A DNA stretch of 64,000 bases, taken from contig NC_133156.1 in NCBI RefSeq assembly GCF_040802235.1, positions 143,389,173 through 143,453,172 of the forward strand. The letters are read 5' to 3'. This DNA is from Manis javanica. Its lineage: Eukaryota; Chordata; Mammalia; Pholidota; Manidae. Below, one piece after another: positions 50,201 through 60,218 of the stretch. Below the pieces are notes generated by a model. That model searched no databases. It was given only the letters and a program-made list of their open reading frames with translations, and had not been told where the DNA came from. The position numbers and the translations under genes were made by a program. Numbering within the stretch: the first letter of the stretch is position 1; each line of letters begins with the position of its first letter.

Positions 50201-50389
50201 AAGAAACTTGCTCTTGAACTTGAGGAAGATGCTAGAGTCATCGCTTGCCGGTTCCCTTTCCCACACTGGACTCCAGACCAGGTCGCGGGAGAGGGGATAG
50301 ACACCGTGTGGGTGTATGACATGAGCACTCTCAGAGGACGTGGAAGAGGTCCTGAGGATCCGTGCATTTCCTGGTGGTCATCCAGTTAG
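35207..50389 (+). CDS. ATPSCKMT: ATPSCKMT (FAM173B), ATP synthase c-subunit lysine N-methyltransferase
   Basis: Mitochondrial seven-beta-strand methyltransferase known to trimethylate the conserved lysine of the ATP synthase c-subunit using S-adenosylmethionine. Coding exons are 35207-35222, 40392-40681, 42424-42561, 43790-43840 and 50186-50389. All are GT-AG and in frame, giving 699 nt and 232 aa; human is 233 as I recall. A hydrophobic segment at about 37-57 ([20 protein letters not shown]) is the membrane and targeting part. SAM motif I is [11 protein letters not shown] (92-102), and E117 in the GYELNP segment (115-120) is the expected acidic SAM contact. [11 protein letters not shown] lies in the C-terminal half. 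The last 18 or so residues ([11 protein letters not shown]...) do not resemble the human tail as I recall it, whereas another frame does. The gene diverges from CCT5. Confidence 0.95.
35555..35735 (+). repeat. MIR-like SINE
   Basis: It follows the forward MIR pattern: CCACGTACCAGCTGTGTCTC, GTAATTGACCAACCTCTGTG, then GTGCCAGGCCCCCAGCAA. Confidence 0.7.
36100..36320 (+). repeat. MIR-like SINE
   Basis: It has the pattern GTGGCTCTGCCACTGACTGG, CATTTAACCTCTCCTGATGC, then a TTCCTCATTTAAAATGGTGA stretch, interrupted in the middle. Confidence 0.55.
37290..37610 (-). repeat. L2-like LINE fragment
   Basis: Reversed L2 phrases: CTCCCACTCTGTGCTCAGCA, GATGGGAGGTCCTGAAGACA, GAGCTCTTTAGTGTTTACCT. Old and diverged. 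Confidence 0.55.
37735..38120 (+). repeat. L1 3'-end fragment
   Basis: It follows the forward L1 3'UTR order: GTATATCCACATATAGAATA, AAGTGAAAGAAGTCAGTC, TTGGGGCTGGGGGTTGAAGG, TGGTGGTGATTATACATGTC, and ends ATAAATTACATCTCAATAG. Confidence 0.85.
38165..38320 (-). repeat. MIR-like SINE fragment
   Basis: Reversed MIR pattern: GTGGTAAGTGCTTTATATGC, CCAATAACCCTGTGGGAATA, GGTGAAAAACTAAGCCTCAG. Confidence 0.65.
38815..39235 (+). repeat. MaLR LTR (MLT1/MST-like)
   Basis: It begins near GGTGGAATAATGACCCTCC and ends TTTTAAGCCTCTTTGAGGC to GACTAATCCA, with the central CCTGGAGCCTGTGACTGTG and GGGGCAACGAGGG parts of a forward MaLR LTR. No internal sequence is attached. Confidence 0.75.
39480..39620 (-). 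repeat. MIR-like SINE fragment
   Basis: Reversed MIR: GCATTACAGAAGAGGAAACA followed by GTTAGCCAGGTGCAGAGCCC. Confidence 0.6.
40392..40681 (+). CDS. ATPSCKMT: ATPSCKMT coding exon 2 (membrane segment, SAM motif I)
   Basis: Acceptor TCAATCTAG ends at 40391 and donor GTGAGT starts at 40682. It encodes [20 protein letters not shown] through the hydrophobic segment, [19 protein letters not shown], and DIGSGDGRV. The open frame continues past the donor for a few codons but is intronic. Confidence 0.95.
40682..42423 (+). other. ATPSCKMT intron 2
   Basis: About 1.7 kb with a young truncated L1 insertion (41100-41300). The rest is unassigned. Confidence 0.8.
41082..41318 (+). mobile_element. 5'-truncated L1 insertion with 18-bp target-site duplication
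   Basis: The 18-mer AAAATAGGGACAAGCCCA occurs exactly at 41082-41099 and 41301-41318. Between them (41100-41300) lies an L1 3' end with a G-rich run, CGCTGATGGACAGTGACTGT, the TAATGTTCTTCATGTAATTG segment and a terminal A-run. Together these are the hallmarks of target-primed reverse transcription. Its perfect duplication makes it one of the younger insertions here. Confidence 0.93.
42424..42561 (+). CDS. ATPSCKMT: ATPSCKMT coding exon 3
   Basis: It encodes [20 protein letters not shown] and [14 protein letters not shown] to YISDLWK. The acceptor is TTTCCACAG and the donor GTATGT. Confidence 0.95.
42562..43789 (+). other. ATPSCKMT intron 3
   Basis: About 1.2 kb with a short interrupted GT tract (about 42903-42940). 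Nothing else recognised. Confidence 0.8.
43790..43840 (+). CDS. ATPSCKMT: ATPSCKMT coding exon 4 (51 nt)
   Basis: It encodes [17 protein letters not shown] between a CTCCTCTAG acceptor and a GTGAGT donor. It is a 17-codon phase-0 exon, too short for an ORF scan; skipping it would keep the frame. Confidence 0.94.
45960..46340 (-). repeat. L2-like LINE fragment
   Basis: Reversed L2 phrases: TTCTGAGAAGCCATCATTG, GTAAGCTCCTGAGGGCTGGC and CAACATTTGTTAAGTGAGTG at the end. Confidence 0.65.
46480..46700 (+). repeat. L2-like LINE fragment
   Basis: Forward L2 3' pattern beginning TTCATTCATTCAACAGGTGT, then CATCCCTGCCTGGGGGTGCT. Confidence 0.6.
48350..49375 (+). repeat. L1ME-type 3'UTR
   Basis: Long forward match to the older L1 3'UTR style: AGGTCAAGGAACTGTTGCAG, GGAGACCAAAGAAACATTAC, TAAAGGACATTACTGGGACA, GTTAAATTTCCTGAGTTTGG, and a terminal CTTTGAAATTATTTCAAAGT plus A-rich end. 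Confidence 0.8.
50186..50389 (+). CDS. ATPSCKMT: ATPSCKMT last coding exon (stop)
   Basis: Acceptor ATGCACAG ends at 50185. It encodes [39 protein letters not shown] and [12 protein letters not shown], then a tail unlike the human protein, ending at TAG 50387-50389. Confidence 0.93.
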   Translation: MPQLEKKLALELEEDARVIACRFPFPHWTPDQVAGEGIDTVWVYDMSTLRGRGRGPEDPCISWWSSS

Positions 50390-50628
50390 AAAATCTCCTG
50401 GGAGTGTTTTGAGTGTTGGTGGTCTTTGGGTTTGTAGAGAGCTCCAGCTGTGTCTTCCACAGAGAGTGTACTTTTCTTTGGTATGGAATGAGAAATTACC
50501 ATTGCCTTAACTTTTGGAGACAACAAACAAGAACAGCAGGTAGATTTAAAGTCCTTTTTCATGAGATGTGCTGAAAGATATGCTCACTACTGTTTCATGT
50601 TTCATGCACTTGGATGTATGAAAATACA

Positions 50629-50634
50629 AATAAA
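50629..50634 (+). terminator. ATPSCKMT poly(A) signal
   Basis: AATAAA about 240 nt after the stop, followed within about 10 nt by TGGTCTTGTTGTTGGG, a good G/U-rich downstream element. It implies a short 3'UTR ending near 50650. Confidence 0.7.
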
Positions 50635-50650
50635 TGATGGTCTTGTTGTT

Positions 50651-53389
50651 GGGCAGGCAAGATGTCAACAGCTCTTCACATTATTAAAAATATGATTTAA
50701 TGCCACAGATGTTTGCAGCTTTCTATAACTTTCTTCATACTTAAGATCTATCTCTGTCTTTACTTCACAGCAAAATTAATTTTCTAATGGACTTAGGCAT
50801 TCATATTTTATAAAATTTATTGGGACTAATTTGTCCCAGAGCTACTGAATTACTGTGTTTTATTGAATCTAAGATGTATATGTGTGTGTAAATGTGTATG
50901 CATGCACACATACACTGTAACATTTCTGAAACTGTGATGCACCTTTCAGTTGATGGTATTTTATAACTAATTGGTGATGTTGTACATCGTGATGTGGCTG
51001 TGTATCAACCACTATTGATAGAATCTCGGATTTGATGAAATAATGGTATTCAGAGAAAGTATATGATACAGTGGATCAGTTGGTAATAATTTAATGTTAA
51101 ATAAACAGTCATGAGCTTTGGAGTAATGAGCCAGACCTGGGTTCATATATCTGCTTGACTATTGGAGGCCTTGGACAAATGGCTTATTGTCTGGAGTCTT
51201 GGTTTTCCTGCATATCCCTGTTATGGTGCTCCGGGTGGTGGTTCGCTGGGTGCTGGGTGATGGGCGCTGGGTGGTGGTGCGCTGGATGTGGGGCACTAGA
51301 TAATGGTGTGCTCTACAGGGGATACTGGGGACCAGTTTGTGAAACTCGTGGCATGTAGTGTTTGCTCTGCAAATGGTATTTTCTATTTTAGATACTAAAG
51401 AAAGGCTTCTTCACAGAGGTTGCAGATTATTTCTGCTAGTCACTTCTTTATTTTATGAAAGCAGCTGTTTATTTAATATTTCTCATTTGTGAGGAGAGCT
51501 TTGACTGATTTGGATAAAGACAAGCTGGCAAAGACCTTTGAATGGGAGTAGACCAGCTTCATATACCTGAAAAACTGATGCTGAGTAGTGGCTCAGATAA
51601 TCCCTGCTCGTCACAGAAAAGAATAGAACTTCCCAGTTATACACCTGTAACGTAAACAACAAACTGTCACATCAGAGGTGCGATAAAGTGATAAGGTTTG
51701 CATCTTTAACTAAACTGATAAAAATATGGTCAGTTTGATAATTTTCATTTAAATGAGAAGCAACTGGGAGCTTATTTCTTCATTTCAGCAAATACTCACC
51801 GAGTGTCAACTATGTAATAAGCTTTTCCAATTCAGTGGTGACTATACATACCAGGCCCTGTGTCTCATGGAATTTAAATTCTAAAAGAGGGAGAAATAGA
51901 TAAGTGAGTGAAGTACATATGAAGTTCCCAGAAAGAGGTAAACAGTGTGATGATGAAGAGAAGCCTTGTGTTGGGTTTGGCGACATGGGATGCTGTGGGC
52001 GTTTGTCAGGTTTCTGGCTGCTGCCATAGACGCCTTTCCCAATAGCCTCTGTTGCCTTATGAAGAACGAAGTCTCCCTGATGGTGTCACTTTCCACTCTA
52101 GGCAGCCCTGTAACTTGGCTGGGCATGCTTGGACAAGGAGCCATCGTTGTTCCTTCCGAGGGAGGTGTGGCAGTGTTTTGTGGAGCCTTGGAGGTGTTTG
52201 TTAATTTTCCAGACTTGCTTCTGGTGGATTTGTAGAGGCATCAGGCCATCTGCAGTCATACCTAGCTTACTATTTTGGGGGTTTCTCCTTTAGCTTCCCA
52301 GGAATTAGATGGTGCTTAGTCCTGCAGCCTGAGTCAGATGGAAGAAGTGTTGGGATTCATGGAGCTTGCAAGGTTTTTCATTCATTTTTATAATTGTTCA
52401 TATAAGTAAACTGTACAATAAGAATTTCCTTGCAGAGGTTATTGTGGCTTCTCTGACTGGCTGGTTTGAATGTTCATTGGTTACTAGGTTGAGGCTGTTG
52501 ATCAAATTTGCACAGGCACCAGGCAGGTAATGGGTATTATTTTTGATGTCAAAAGTAGGATTAAAAGATGGCTGCACAGATTAAAATCAGGAATAAATGC
52601 TAACTTGATAAAATTTGAAGTTAAGGAAACACAAAATGAGAATAGAAATATGGCTTAGGGGCAATGTAGCCTAGCAGGAGCTGCTGTGAACAGTCCTGTG
52701 GCCCCACTGAGACTCAGGTCAGTGACGAGTGCAGTGCCGTCCCAGGCAGCTTGCTCTAAAAGCATGGGGACGGCCCCAGGATTGTGACCTTGCATTCCCA
52801 GTTGGGCCAGGTGGGCTTCTCCAGACCCTTGGCCCTTTCTGGCATTCAGACTCCTTGAGATGCTTAGCTCCATGAAGTGTGCGTGAAACCAAGTTGAAAA
52901 GATACACGAAATGAGACTCTTTCAGATGTTGCTGAGAGATGGCTACACCATGGCAGGTTACAGCTGAACAGAGTAGAAAAAATGCAAGATTCCTGACATT
53001 TAACTCACACAGCTGGATACTCCTCCTGCCAAAGTACTTTTCCTGATGGCCAAAGGTGTAAAAGACCTGCTGTGAAGAAACAAATGTTCCCAAGTCCAGG
53101 AGTCTTCTTAGCTTATGCTGTAACATGGTATTTTCTAGGTTAGCCTTGGCTGAGCGCATTCTGGAAAGACCTTGAAGTCCTTGTAGAGCAAGGAGTCCAC
53201 ACTGTAGGAGTCTGCTCAGCTCTTGACAGACAGACAAGAAGCACACCCCTTGTCACCTACTGGGGCTGTGGTGTGAGCAGCCTGTTACTGAGATGTTGAG
53301 TCATGTGGGCCACAGTGGAGTGCCCCTCACCTGGCCCGGGCAGCAAAGGCTGCAGGCTTCCGACCCAGGCCTCCTGTCCCGGAGCCGGG
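50651..53389. other. Intergenic DNA downstream of ATPSCKMT
   Basis: No gene is supported. It contains a MIR at about 51105-51190, a G-rich GGTGG-type low-complexity stretch (51225-51300), and an L2-like piece at about 51780-51910. The 175-aa minus frame at 52719-53246 has no recognised domain. Confidence 0.65.
51105..51190 (+). repeat. MIR SINE fragment
   Basis: It has CATGAGCTTTGGAGTAATGA, CAGACCTGGGTTCATATATC and TTGGACAAATGGCTTA, forward MIR. Confidence 0.75.
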
Positions 53390-53479
53390 GATACCAGCTG
53401 GCTAGTCAAGGGAGGTTTGCAGACAGACACTGCATGCTCCCGCCCAACAGCTGTCTCCCCTATTCCTTGGTAACAGAAT

Positions 53480-53945
53480 CCCCAGAGTTTCAGGTGCAAG
53501 GGACCCCATTGTCCATGAATATTGATGTGACAATGGGCCCTGCCAGCTGTCTGATCGCATCCCCTGGGCATTAGGGTGGGCTGTGGGCATGTGATCCAGT
53601 TCCTGCCAAGGAGGTTTGAGGGGACGTCTGCTGGGAGCTTTGTCTTATGAAGAAGTAGGTGCTTGAGGAGTGGGCGTCCCACCTGTTTTTGTCCAGGCTC
53701 TGTAAAGCAGCAGTGCCCTCAGTTAGCAGCCAGTTTGCAACCACTGGGGGAGAGGTGAAGATGAAGGCCAGGATGCTGAGGCTGGTGGAGCAGAGACATG
53801 CAAAGGCTCAGGGTCTTTGATGACACCACTGAGCTGCTGACCCAACCCAGAGCCTCTGGCTTCAGGACATCTTGTTAAGTGAACTAATAAACCCCTGTTG
53901 TCTTTCAGCTGCTTTTACCTGGGTGTTATTTGCACCCTGCAGCAG
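53480..53945 (+). repeat. Candidate LTR remnant
   Basis: It ends with CTTGTTAAGTGAACTAATAA, ACCCCTGTTGTCTTTCAGC and TGGGTGTTATTTGCACCCTG, in the style of an old LTR with an AATAAA signal (53886-53891). The family is uncertain. Confidence 0.45.
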
Positions 53946-56900
53946 CCTAGTGGGGATGGGGGTGTAAAGCCAAATGGCGAGGGAGCCAGCAGTGCAGGTG
54001 GCAGGTGCCCATGAGCCCATGCTCCCCGCCTGGAGAGCACAGAGGAGATGGCACTGTGGGCATGGTCAGAAGGTGTGCTGGAGTGTTGTGGAGGTGTGGA
54101 GAGCTCCCAGGGTGGGACCCCCAACTCCCAGTGTGGTGACTGGAGAATTGGGCCCAGTCAGGAGGTCTGTGAACTTGGACCCAGGCCTCACGACTGGCCT
54201 GACTCATCCCAGGGGGCCTCTGTTTCTGGGGACATGGCAGGGGTGAGTAACAACAGAGCCTCAGCCGTGTCCCTGAACCCAGGGGGAGTCTCTAGGAGAA
54301 GAAGATTCCTCAGGACCAGGAAGGAATTGGGAATGGGATGGGAGGAAGTCCCCTCAGCCTGCCCTGCCTCGGGCAGGGTTCCCTGTAGGGGAGCTGTGTT
54401 GCGGCCTGTACGTGTGTGTGCACAGAGCTGTAAAGTCCTAATCCTCGATGTGATGGGGACTCGGGGGGGCCCACCTAGTGGGGGTGGTGGGGTGGTAAGG
54501 GTGGAGCCCCTGTGAATGCAGTTTGTACCCTGAAGAGGCCCAGGGAGCTCCTGCCCTGCACCAGGTGAGGACACGGAGGAGACGCTGGCCATGGGCCAGA
54601 AAGAGGGTTCCCCAGATGCTGGATCTTAGACCTCCTGCTCCCGGAACTGCGAGAAACGGATGCTTGCTCGTTATTTATGTGTGCCCCCAGCCTGGACTGG
54701 GTCAGGGCCGTGAGTGGACCTGTGCGGCTCTAGCGGCCTTTCCTCAGGCCTCATGGGGAGAGTATGGTGAGAGGGGCCGAGCCTCTGGGGGGTTCCCCAT
54801 GTGCCTGCCAGGAGGGCTGGGAGACGCCCCGACAGGACGGTCCGGTGGCCGAAGGTGCTCTGGGCCCCCTCTGGTGACTGGGGGTGTGGTTGGCACTGTC
54901 CGCACCCGGGGCGGCCTCCCCGGGCGCGTCTCTTCTGGGCCAACTCCTCCTGGCTCACACGGAGCATGCCTTTGGCGAGGTCTGTCCCTGAACTAACAGG
55001 GATGATAGAAAACGCTAGAGCTAGAAGGCAAGAGGAAGCCGTGCTGATAAGCAGAATCTTGCAGAAATGAGCTCTGGATGGTAAACGGTCTTGTCAGCCT
55101 CTCCTAGGAGGCGCAGGCAAAGAGGTTGTAGATGTTTACCCCAGATGAGAGAAGGTTTAGAGGAGACAGGACAGTTTTCCAGTATTTGGAGGGTTGCCAG
55201 GCAGACGAAAGGAAAAGTGACAGTGAATGCGATCGTGCACCAGGGTCCCCGTGCCCTGCAGGTTCAGTGCCAGCCCTCATCCTCAGGGCAGGGCCACTGT
55301 CTTCATTTAGTTCCTTTTTAGCCAAGGGAAGTCGTCATTGACTTGCTCCATGGCAGCCTGGCAGGGGGGCACTCTTACTGCGCTCGGTTGCCTCCCCCTG
55401 CTTCTCCGTCTGTTCTGGCTGGTTCTGGGGTCGACTCAGGTCACTTGGGGTGCTGGAGGGAAAAGGAGCTTAAGCCCAGTCTGAAGTACAGTCTTAATAA
55501 AGTCATTCAAAGTTAGAATGCAGTGCCTCTGGACATAGTTCCTTGTCACTAGAGATGACAGAGCAGAGGCTAGATGGCCACTTGGTGGAGATGTTGTAGA
55601 AGGAATTCACCCGACGAGCAGGTGCCACGTCCTGAAATGACCTAAAGTGAACATGAGTTTTCCAGCCTTAACAGGGCCGCCAGAATCCTTTCAGTGGACG
55701 TCTGTGGGTCTGCGAGGTATGGGCGCATTCCTCAGCAGCAAGGGCGTTCACACGATTCCTGCAGAACATAGTGTCTTGCAGAACATAGTGTCCCGCAGCA
55801 TGAGGGCCCATGGCAGCTCTTCACTCCGGTGTTTCAGGACAGCTAGTGCAAGTCCTGGGGGAGCTGGTGAGTGCTGCAAGCTGGAGGAGGAACTTGGAAT
55901 CTGCTGAACCCAGAGGGCTGAGTGGAGAAAACACTTGTGTAGTGTTCACCAAGTGTCGCTCAGAGCCAGGGGACTGTTGTTGAAGCTCCCGGGAGAAATA
56001 CGTCACCGATGGTGCCTCATCCCCTTCTATGCGACACCCCACCCAGAACCCTGTCAAGAGAGCAGCATTAAGAGGACCCGAAGCTCCCTAACTCCTCCAG
56101 TTGATTGGACTAGGGTTGGGCATCTGCAGAGATCCTTAGCCAAAGGCAGCCATAAGAGATGAGGGGAGCTACGTAGATTACATGCTGAAAATTAAACTGG
56201 GGACATCTGAGTGGAGGTGGAGGCTAGAGGAACTTGGAGGACTGTGAGAGACCAGAAAACAACAGGTTTCTTCCTGGGTCAGGGGCTCAGTCCAGGGAGC
56301 AGGCCACAGTCCTGAGGGGAGTGGGGGTGCTGGGCCACCCCACCCACCACCTGCAGGCCGAGGGACTGGGCAGCAGGAGCAGAGCCACTGTAGGGCTGGC
56401 AGAACTGGCAGGGGCCCTAGGACGTCCTCCTCTAAAGGTTCGGTTGAATGTTACATTCCTTGAAAAAAAACCATTTATGAAATAAGTTATTTTATGACAA
56501 ATACAAAAATGCGTGTCATGACAGGTGTTAAACAGAGGAACTTATTATCCCCAAAGATGGTAGAGACCATATATTTAAGTAGAAAGATGGTTATTTATAT
56601 AAACGTAAGGAAATCTCCATCTAGATAAGACAATGAAATTTATGCGTTCAGACGGAAAACATGAGTCACTGGGGTTCCTCTGAGGGAGACACTCCTGCAG
56701 CATGTCCTGTAGTGACATTTCACATCTATGTTGGAACTGGCACACTTGTGGCCCAATGGACTGATGCACATTGAACATGAGCAAAAGAATCATAGCTTTT
56801 GCTGGTGAGAGAAGTTAGATGTCTGATTTTTTTCTAATTTAATATGGTGTGGCCATCATCTGAGAATGATTGATAAAACAATATAGCTCCACTGATCAGT

Positions 56901-57449
56901 AGGTTTAATTCAAGGACAGAAGGGAGGAATCAAGTTTTCTTCTCTGTAATATTGTCAGGTTCTCTGTAAAGATAGCTTGGCAGTGTTGTTCTTGGGGAAC
57001 GTGATAGCTAAAGCAGAGACAGTTGTCATAAGCTGTTAGGCTAAGCGCCAGGAACAGTTAGTCGTCAGCAAATTTTAAGGCAGGTGAAGCTCCTACTGTT
57101 TCTGTGAGCCTCCTGCTTCCCATGCCTCCTGTCCCAGGGACTTACGCTTTCCCACGTCTTCACAAGGCCTTTCTCCTCATGCCCACTTGTCTTTGATTTA
57201 AGTGTCACATTACATATATTGCCATTTTCCAGGGCATTTGCATTTTCTTAAGAAGTACTTTAATATGAATTTGAATTTCAGTGAGACTGAAAGAGATGCA
57301 TTTGTGATGGAGAAATGTCAGATTCCTTGTTTCCACATGGCCCTGATCCCAGCCCAGACGACCCACCTGCCACAGCTGTGGCGACCCTGTTTCTCTTGAC
57401 CTGAAACTGTTAATTATGAATGGAAATACATAGTCTGGAAACCACAATA
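53946..57449. other. GC-rich intergenic DNA
   Basis: Many overlapping short frames on both strands with no recognisable domain. A MaLR-like 3' piece is suggested at about 54585-54680 (CCCCAGATGCTGGATCTTAG, CGGAACTGCGAGAAACGG). A short duplication of GCAGAACATAGTGTC occurs at 55759 and 55778. Otherwise unassigned. Confidence 0.5.
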
Positions 57450-57640
57450 ATAAGGACCGCTCTCATGTACTGTCTATCAAGTTGTAGGTCTTTTGTATAA
57501 TTTTTAATTCCCATATTAACTCTGCAGTGTACATCTATTTCTCAGTGGGGTAAATGAGGCATATAGAGAGTAATTGATTTGCTAAGGCCCATGCACTAAT
57601 TAGCAAGTAGTGGAGACTGTATTCAAACCCAGGCCTGTGA
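57450..57640 (-). repeat. MIR-like SINE fragment
   Basis: Reversed MIR: TCTCAGTGGGGTAAATGAGG, GATTTGCTAAGGCCCATGCA, GTATTCAAACCCAGGCCTG. Confidence 0.65.
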
Positions 57641-58019
57641 GATACTAAAAACCTGTGTGATTTCCCCCATTTCACTTCTTGGCAGGGTGTGGGGGAGGCC
57701 CTCCTGCTCCAGAATCAGTCCCGTCTACCCAGTGGCTTAGATATTAGCAACATGTGAATGACTGAAGCTCTGGTCTCATGCCTCTTGAATCAGATTAACT
57801 TTTTCAGTAGGTATAGGGTGGTCCTTGAGTTAGAAGCATAAGCCTGAGAAAAGGGTAAAGCAGCAGATTTTCCAGAATTTTTCTATGCACTTAGAGAAAA
57901 GTAGATGAATAAAATCTTTTAAGCAGAACTGCCTTATTATCACCTGTCTTGCAGGTCTACTCAAGGTAGGTTTGTGCAAACATATCATGTGTTGGAAAAT
58001 AACTTGTCAAAGCACATGT
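57641..58019. other. Intergenic DNA
   Basis: Nothing recognised. Confidence 0.6.
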
Positions 58020-58355
58020 TCTTAGTCTGCACAGGCTGCCACAACAGACCACCACAGAACTCAGTTCTCAGTTCTGGAGGCTGCAAGTCCAAGGTCAAAG
58101 TGCTGGCAGGGCTGGCTTCTCCTGAGGCCCATATTCTTGACCTGCAGATGGCCGCCTTCTCTTCTCACTCTGCCTTTTCTGTTGTGTGTCATCCTCTTCT
58201 TAGAAGGTCACCAGTCCTATTGGATGAGGGCCCCACCCATTTAACTTCACCTCCTCAAAGACCCTTTCTTCCAAATGCAGTCACCTTCTGAGGTCCTAGG
58301 GTTAGGACTTTGACGTAAGAGTTTGGGGAGGACATGATTCAGTCTGTGAGAACAT
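58020..58355 (-). repeat. MaLR LTR (MLT1/MST-like), minus strand
   Basis: Reversed MaLR: GGCTGCCACAACAGACCACC, CAGTTCTGGAGGCTGCAAG, CTGCAGATGGCCGCCTTCTC, CACCAGTCCTATTGGATGAG, CAAATGCAGTCACCTTCTGA and GGGGAGGACATGATTCAGTC in consensus order. Confidence 0.9.
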
Positions 58356-60094
58356 CTTACCAAGTTAATTACAGCCTTGTCTTTGTAAGCAAATAACTGG
58401 ACTCAGACCGAATGTACTGCAGCTGAGACTGTCCAGTGCATTTGGTGTATCTGTGGAGCAGATGTGAAAAGCCAGTGGCCAGTGACACGTATTGATGGAC
58501 ATGTGCTTTCTGGACAGGGGCTACACTGCTGTAACACACATTCTGCAGCAGCACACATTGACATTAACTGGCTTTACGGAAAAAAGTAGAATTAATGGGA
58601 GACCACTCAGAGTGGGTGCAACCTTGAAACCAGAGCGTTAGTGGAAACGGTCATCAGTAACTGAGGAAATACCTTGACAGTCCAGGCAGGCAGATCACTG
58701 GTGCTGGACACTGCCTCATGGGATAAGAATTTTAGAAAACAGTGTGGGAATGACACACTGCAGGTGAGCCCTGGAGCTGCTAGCCCAGGACTGCAGGGCT
58801 GGGGTGCCACGACCCCTCCCAGAGGTGCAGGCCCTCCTTTTACATTTTCTTAAAACTGACAGGGCCCCTCCCTGAGAGCCACTTCCCTTTCTGCTAAATT
58901 TCCAATTCCACTCCTAATTCAAGCAGAGCTCCCTTGAAGGAAGAATTGCATGTGAACCAACAAGTGTCTGCGGTTACTCTGACATAATGCCTGTGTACCA
59001 GCCATGTGGGGGTAACTGGTGCTGTGGCAACAGGTGCCGGCAGAGCAGACTTGTCAGGTGGAAGGACAAGGGGTGGAGCAGTGTGATGTCTGCTCCTGTT
59101 TGTGTAAACAAGGGGCAGGGCATGTCAGAAACACCTTCCGTGTACCTGGCTGAAACGTGGCTCCCTAGCCCTTTCCTCCTGCTGGCTGTAGTTGTACCCC
59201 CAGCACAGAGAACAGATCACCTCCTTCCTTGCTCTTGAACTTGTCTTCAAGTAAGGCTGACACATGGCACTCTCAGCTCACATGGAATTTTACTTATGCT
59301 TCTGATAAGTCATGTGTCCCATATTACCTTCTTATATAAACCACACCAGTGGAGTTACCTGTTTTTGAACCTAGCTGGGTTTTATGTTTTTGAAGCAGGT
59401 GAGGAATTTAAATATATTCCTTTCTAAGTTTCATCATGTTAGATTTCCCCACTGCTCTGGTTTTTAAGGGATTTTTTGGATCCCAGCTTTATCATCTATC
59501 TGTTCATGTGGCTGTCCCTGTACACTTTATGGCACACACAACCTCAATAACCATGCTATCAGTGTCCTCAGCTGTGTTGTCTGAGAGGACCAGCCACATT
59601 CGGACCGAGACAGCATCCTGAGAACTCCCCACTGTATAGATCTAGTTTTCTCCGCTGGCCAGCGCTCTGAGGAGACTGCTGTCCATCTCGTTTATGCTCT
59701 GCTCGGTGACGCTTTCTTACAGTTCATGCTGGTCTGGGCTCTGAGGACATGTGGATGAGTGTGAAGCCAGAATGTCACGTCCATGTGGGCTTCGTTCCTA
59801 TGTTCCCAATTTGGAGGACAGTGCCTACCTGTCTTAGGTAGTCTGTAAGTATTCTGTGGATAAATGTGTGAAGAAAGAACATCAGGGGCAAGTGGTCCCT
59901 GGTGTTCCTGAAGTCCAGCTACACTGTGTTTTCCTTTTATTCCACATCTAGTGGTGTTGGTACCCTAGTTAAAAAGGAAAACTCGTCACCCTGCTCTGAT
60001 TCATCCCTAGTAATCTGTATTGTTTTCTCTAGTCTCTACTTTTTTTTTCAGTCAGTATTTTTATTACCTGCTTTCCCACATTTTTATTAAAAAC
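58356..60094. other. Intergenic DNA
   Basis: No gene or named element recognised. Confidence 0.6.
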
Positions 60095-60218
60095 AAAAAC
60101 AGCTTTATCGAGGCATAATTGACATAGAAGAAAATCCCAGATGTACTTAATGTGCACAATTTGATGAGTTTGAATATAGGCATGTACCCATGAAGCCATC
60201 ACCAAAATCAGAGTAATA
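60095..60218 (-). repeat. Older L1 3' part, left of Tigger1
   Basis: Reversed L1 3' end: AGCTTTATCGAGGCATAATT, then TACTTAATGTGCACAATTTG and GGCATGTACCCATGAAGCCA. It resumes at 62576 after the Tigger1 insertion. Confidence 0.75.

Noticed and set aside
52719-53246. 175-aa open frame, minus strand
   Set aside because: No family resemblance or conserved motif, and no splice context. It is probably chance.
54048-54996. 155-157-aa open frames
   Set aside because: GC-rich intergenic DNA with frames on both strands and no domain.
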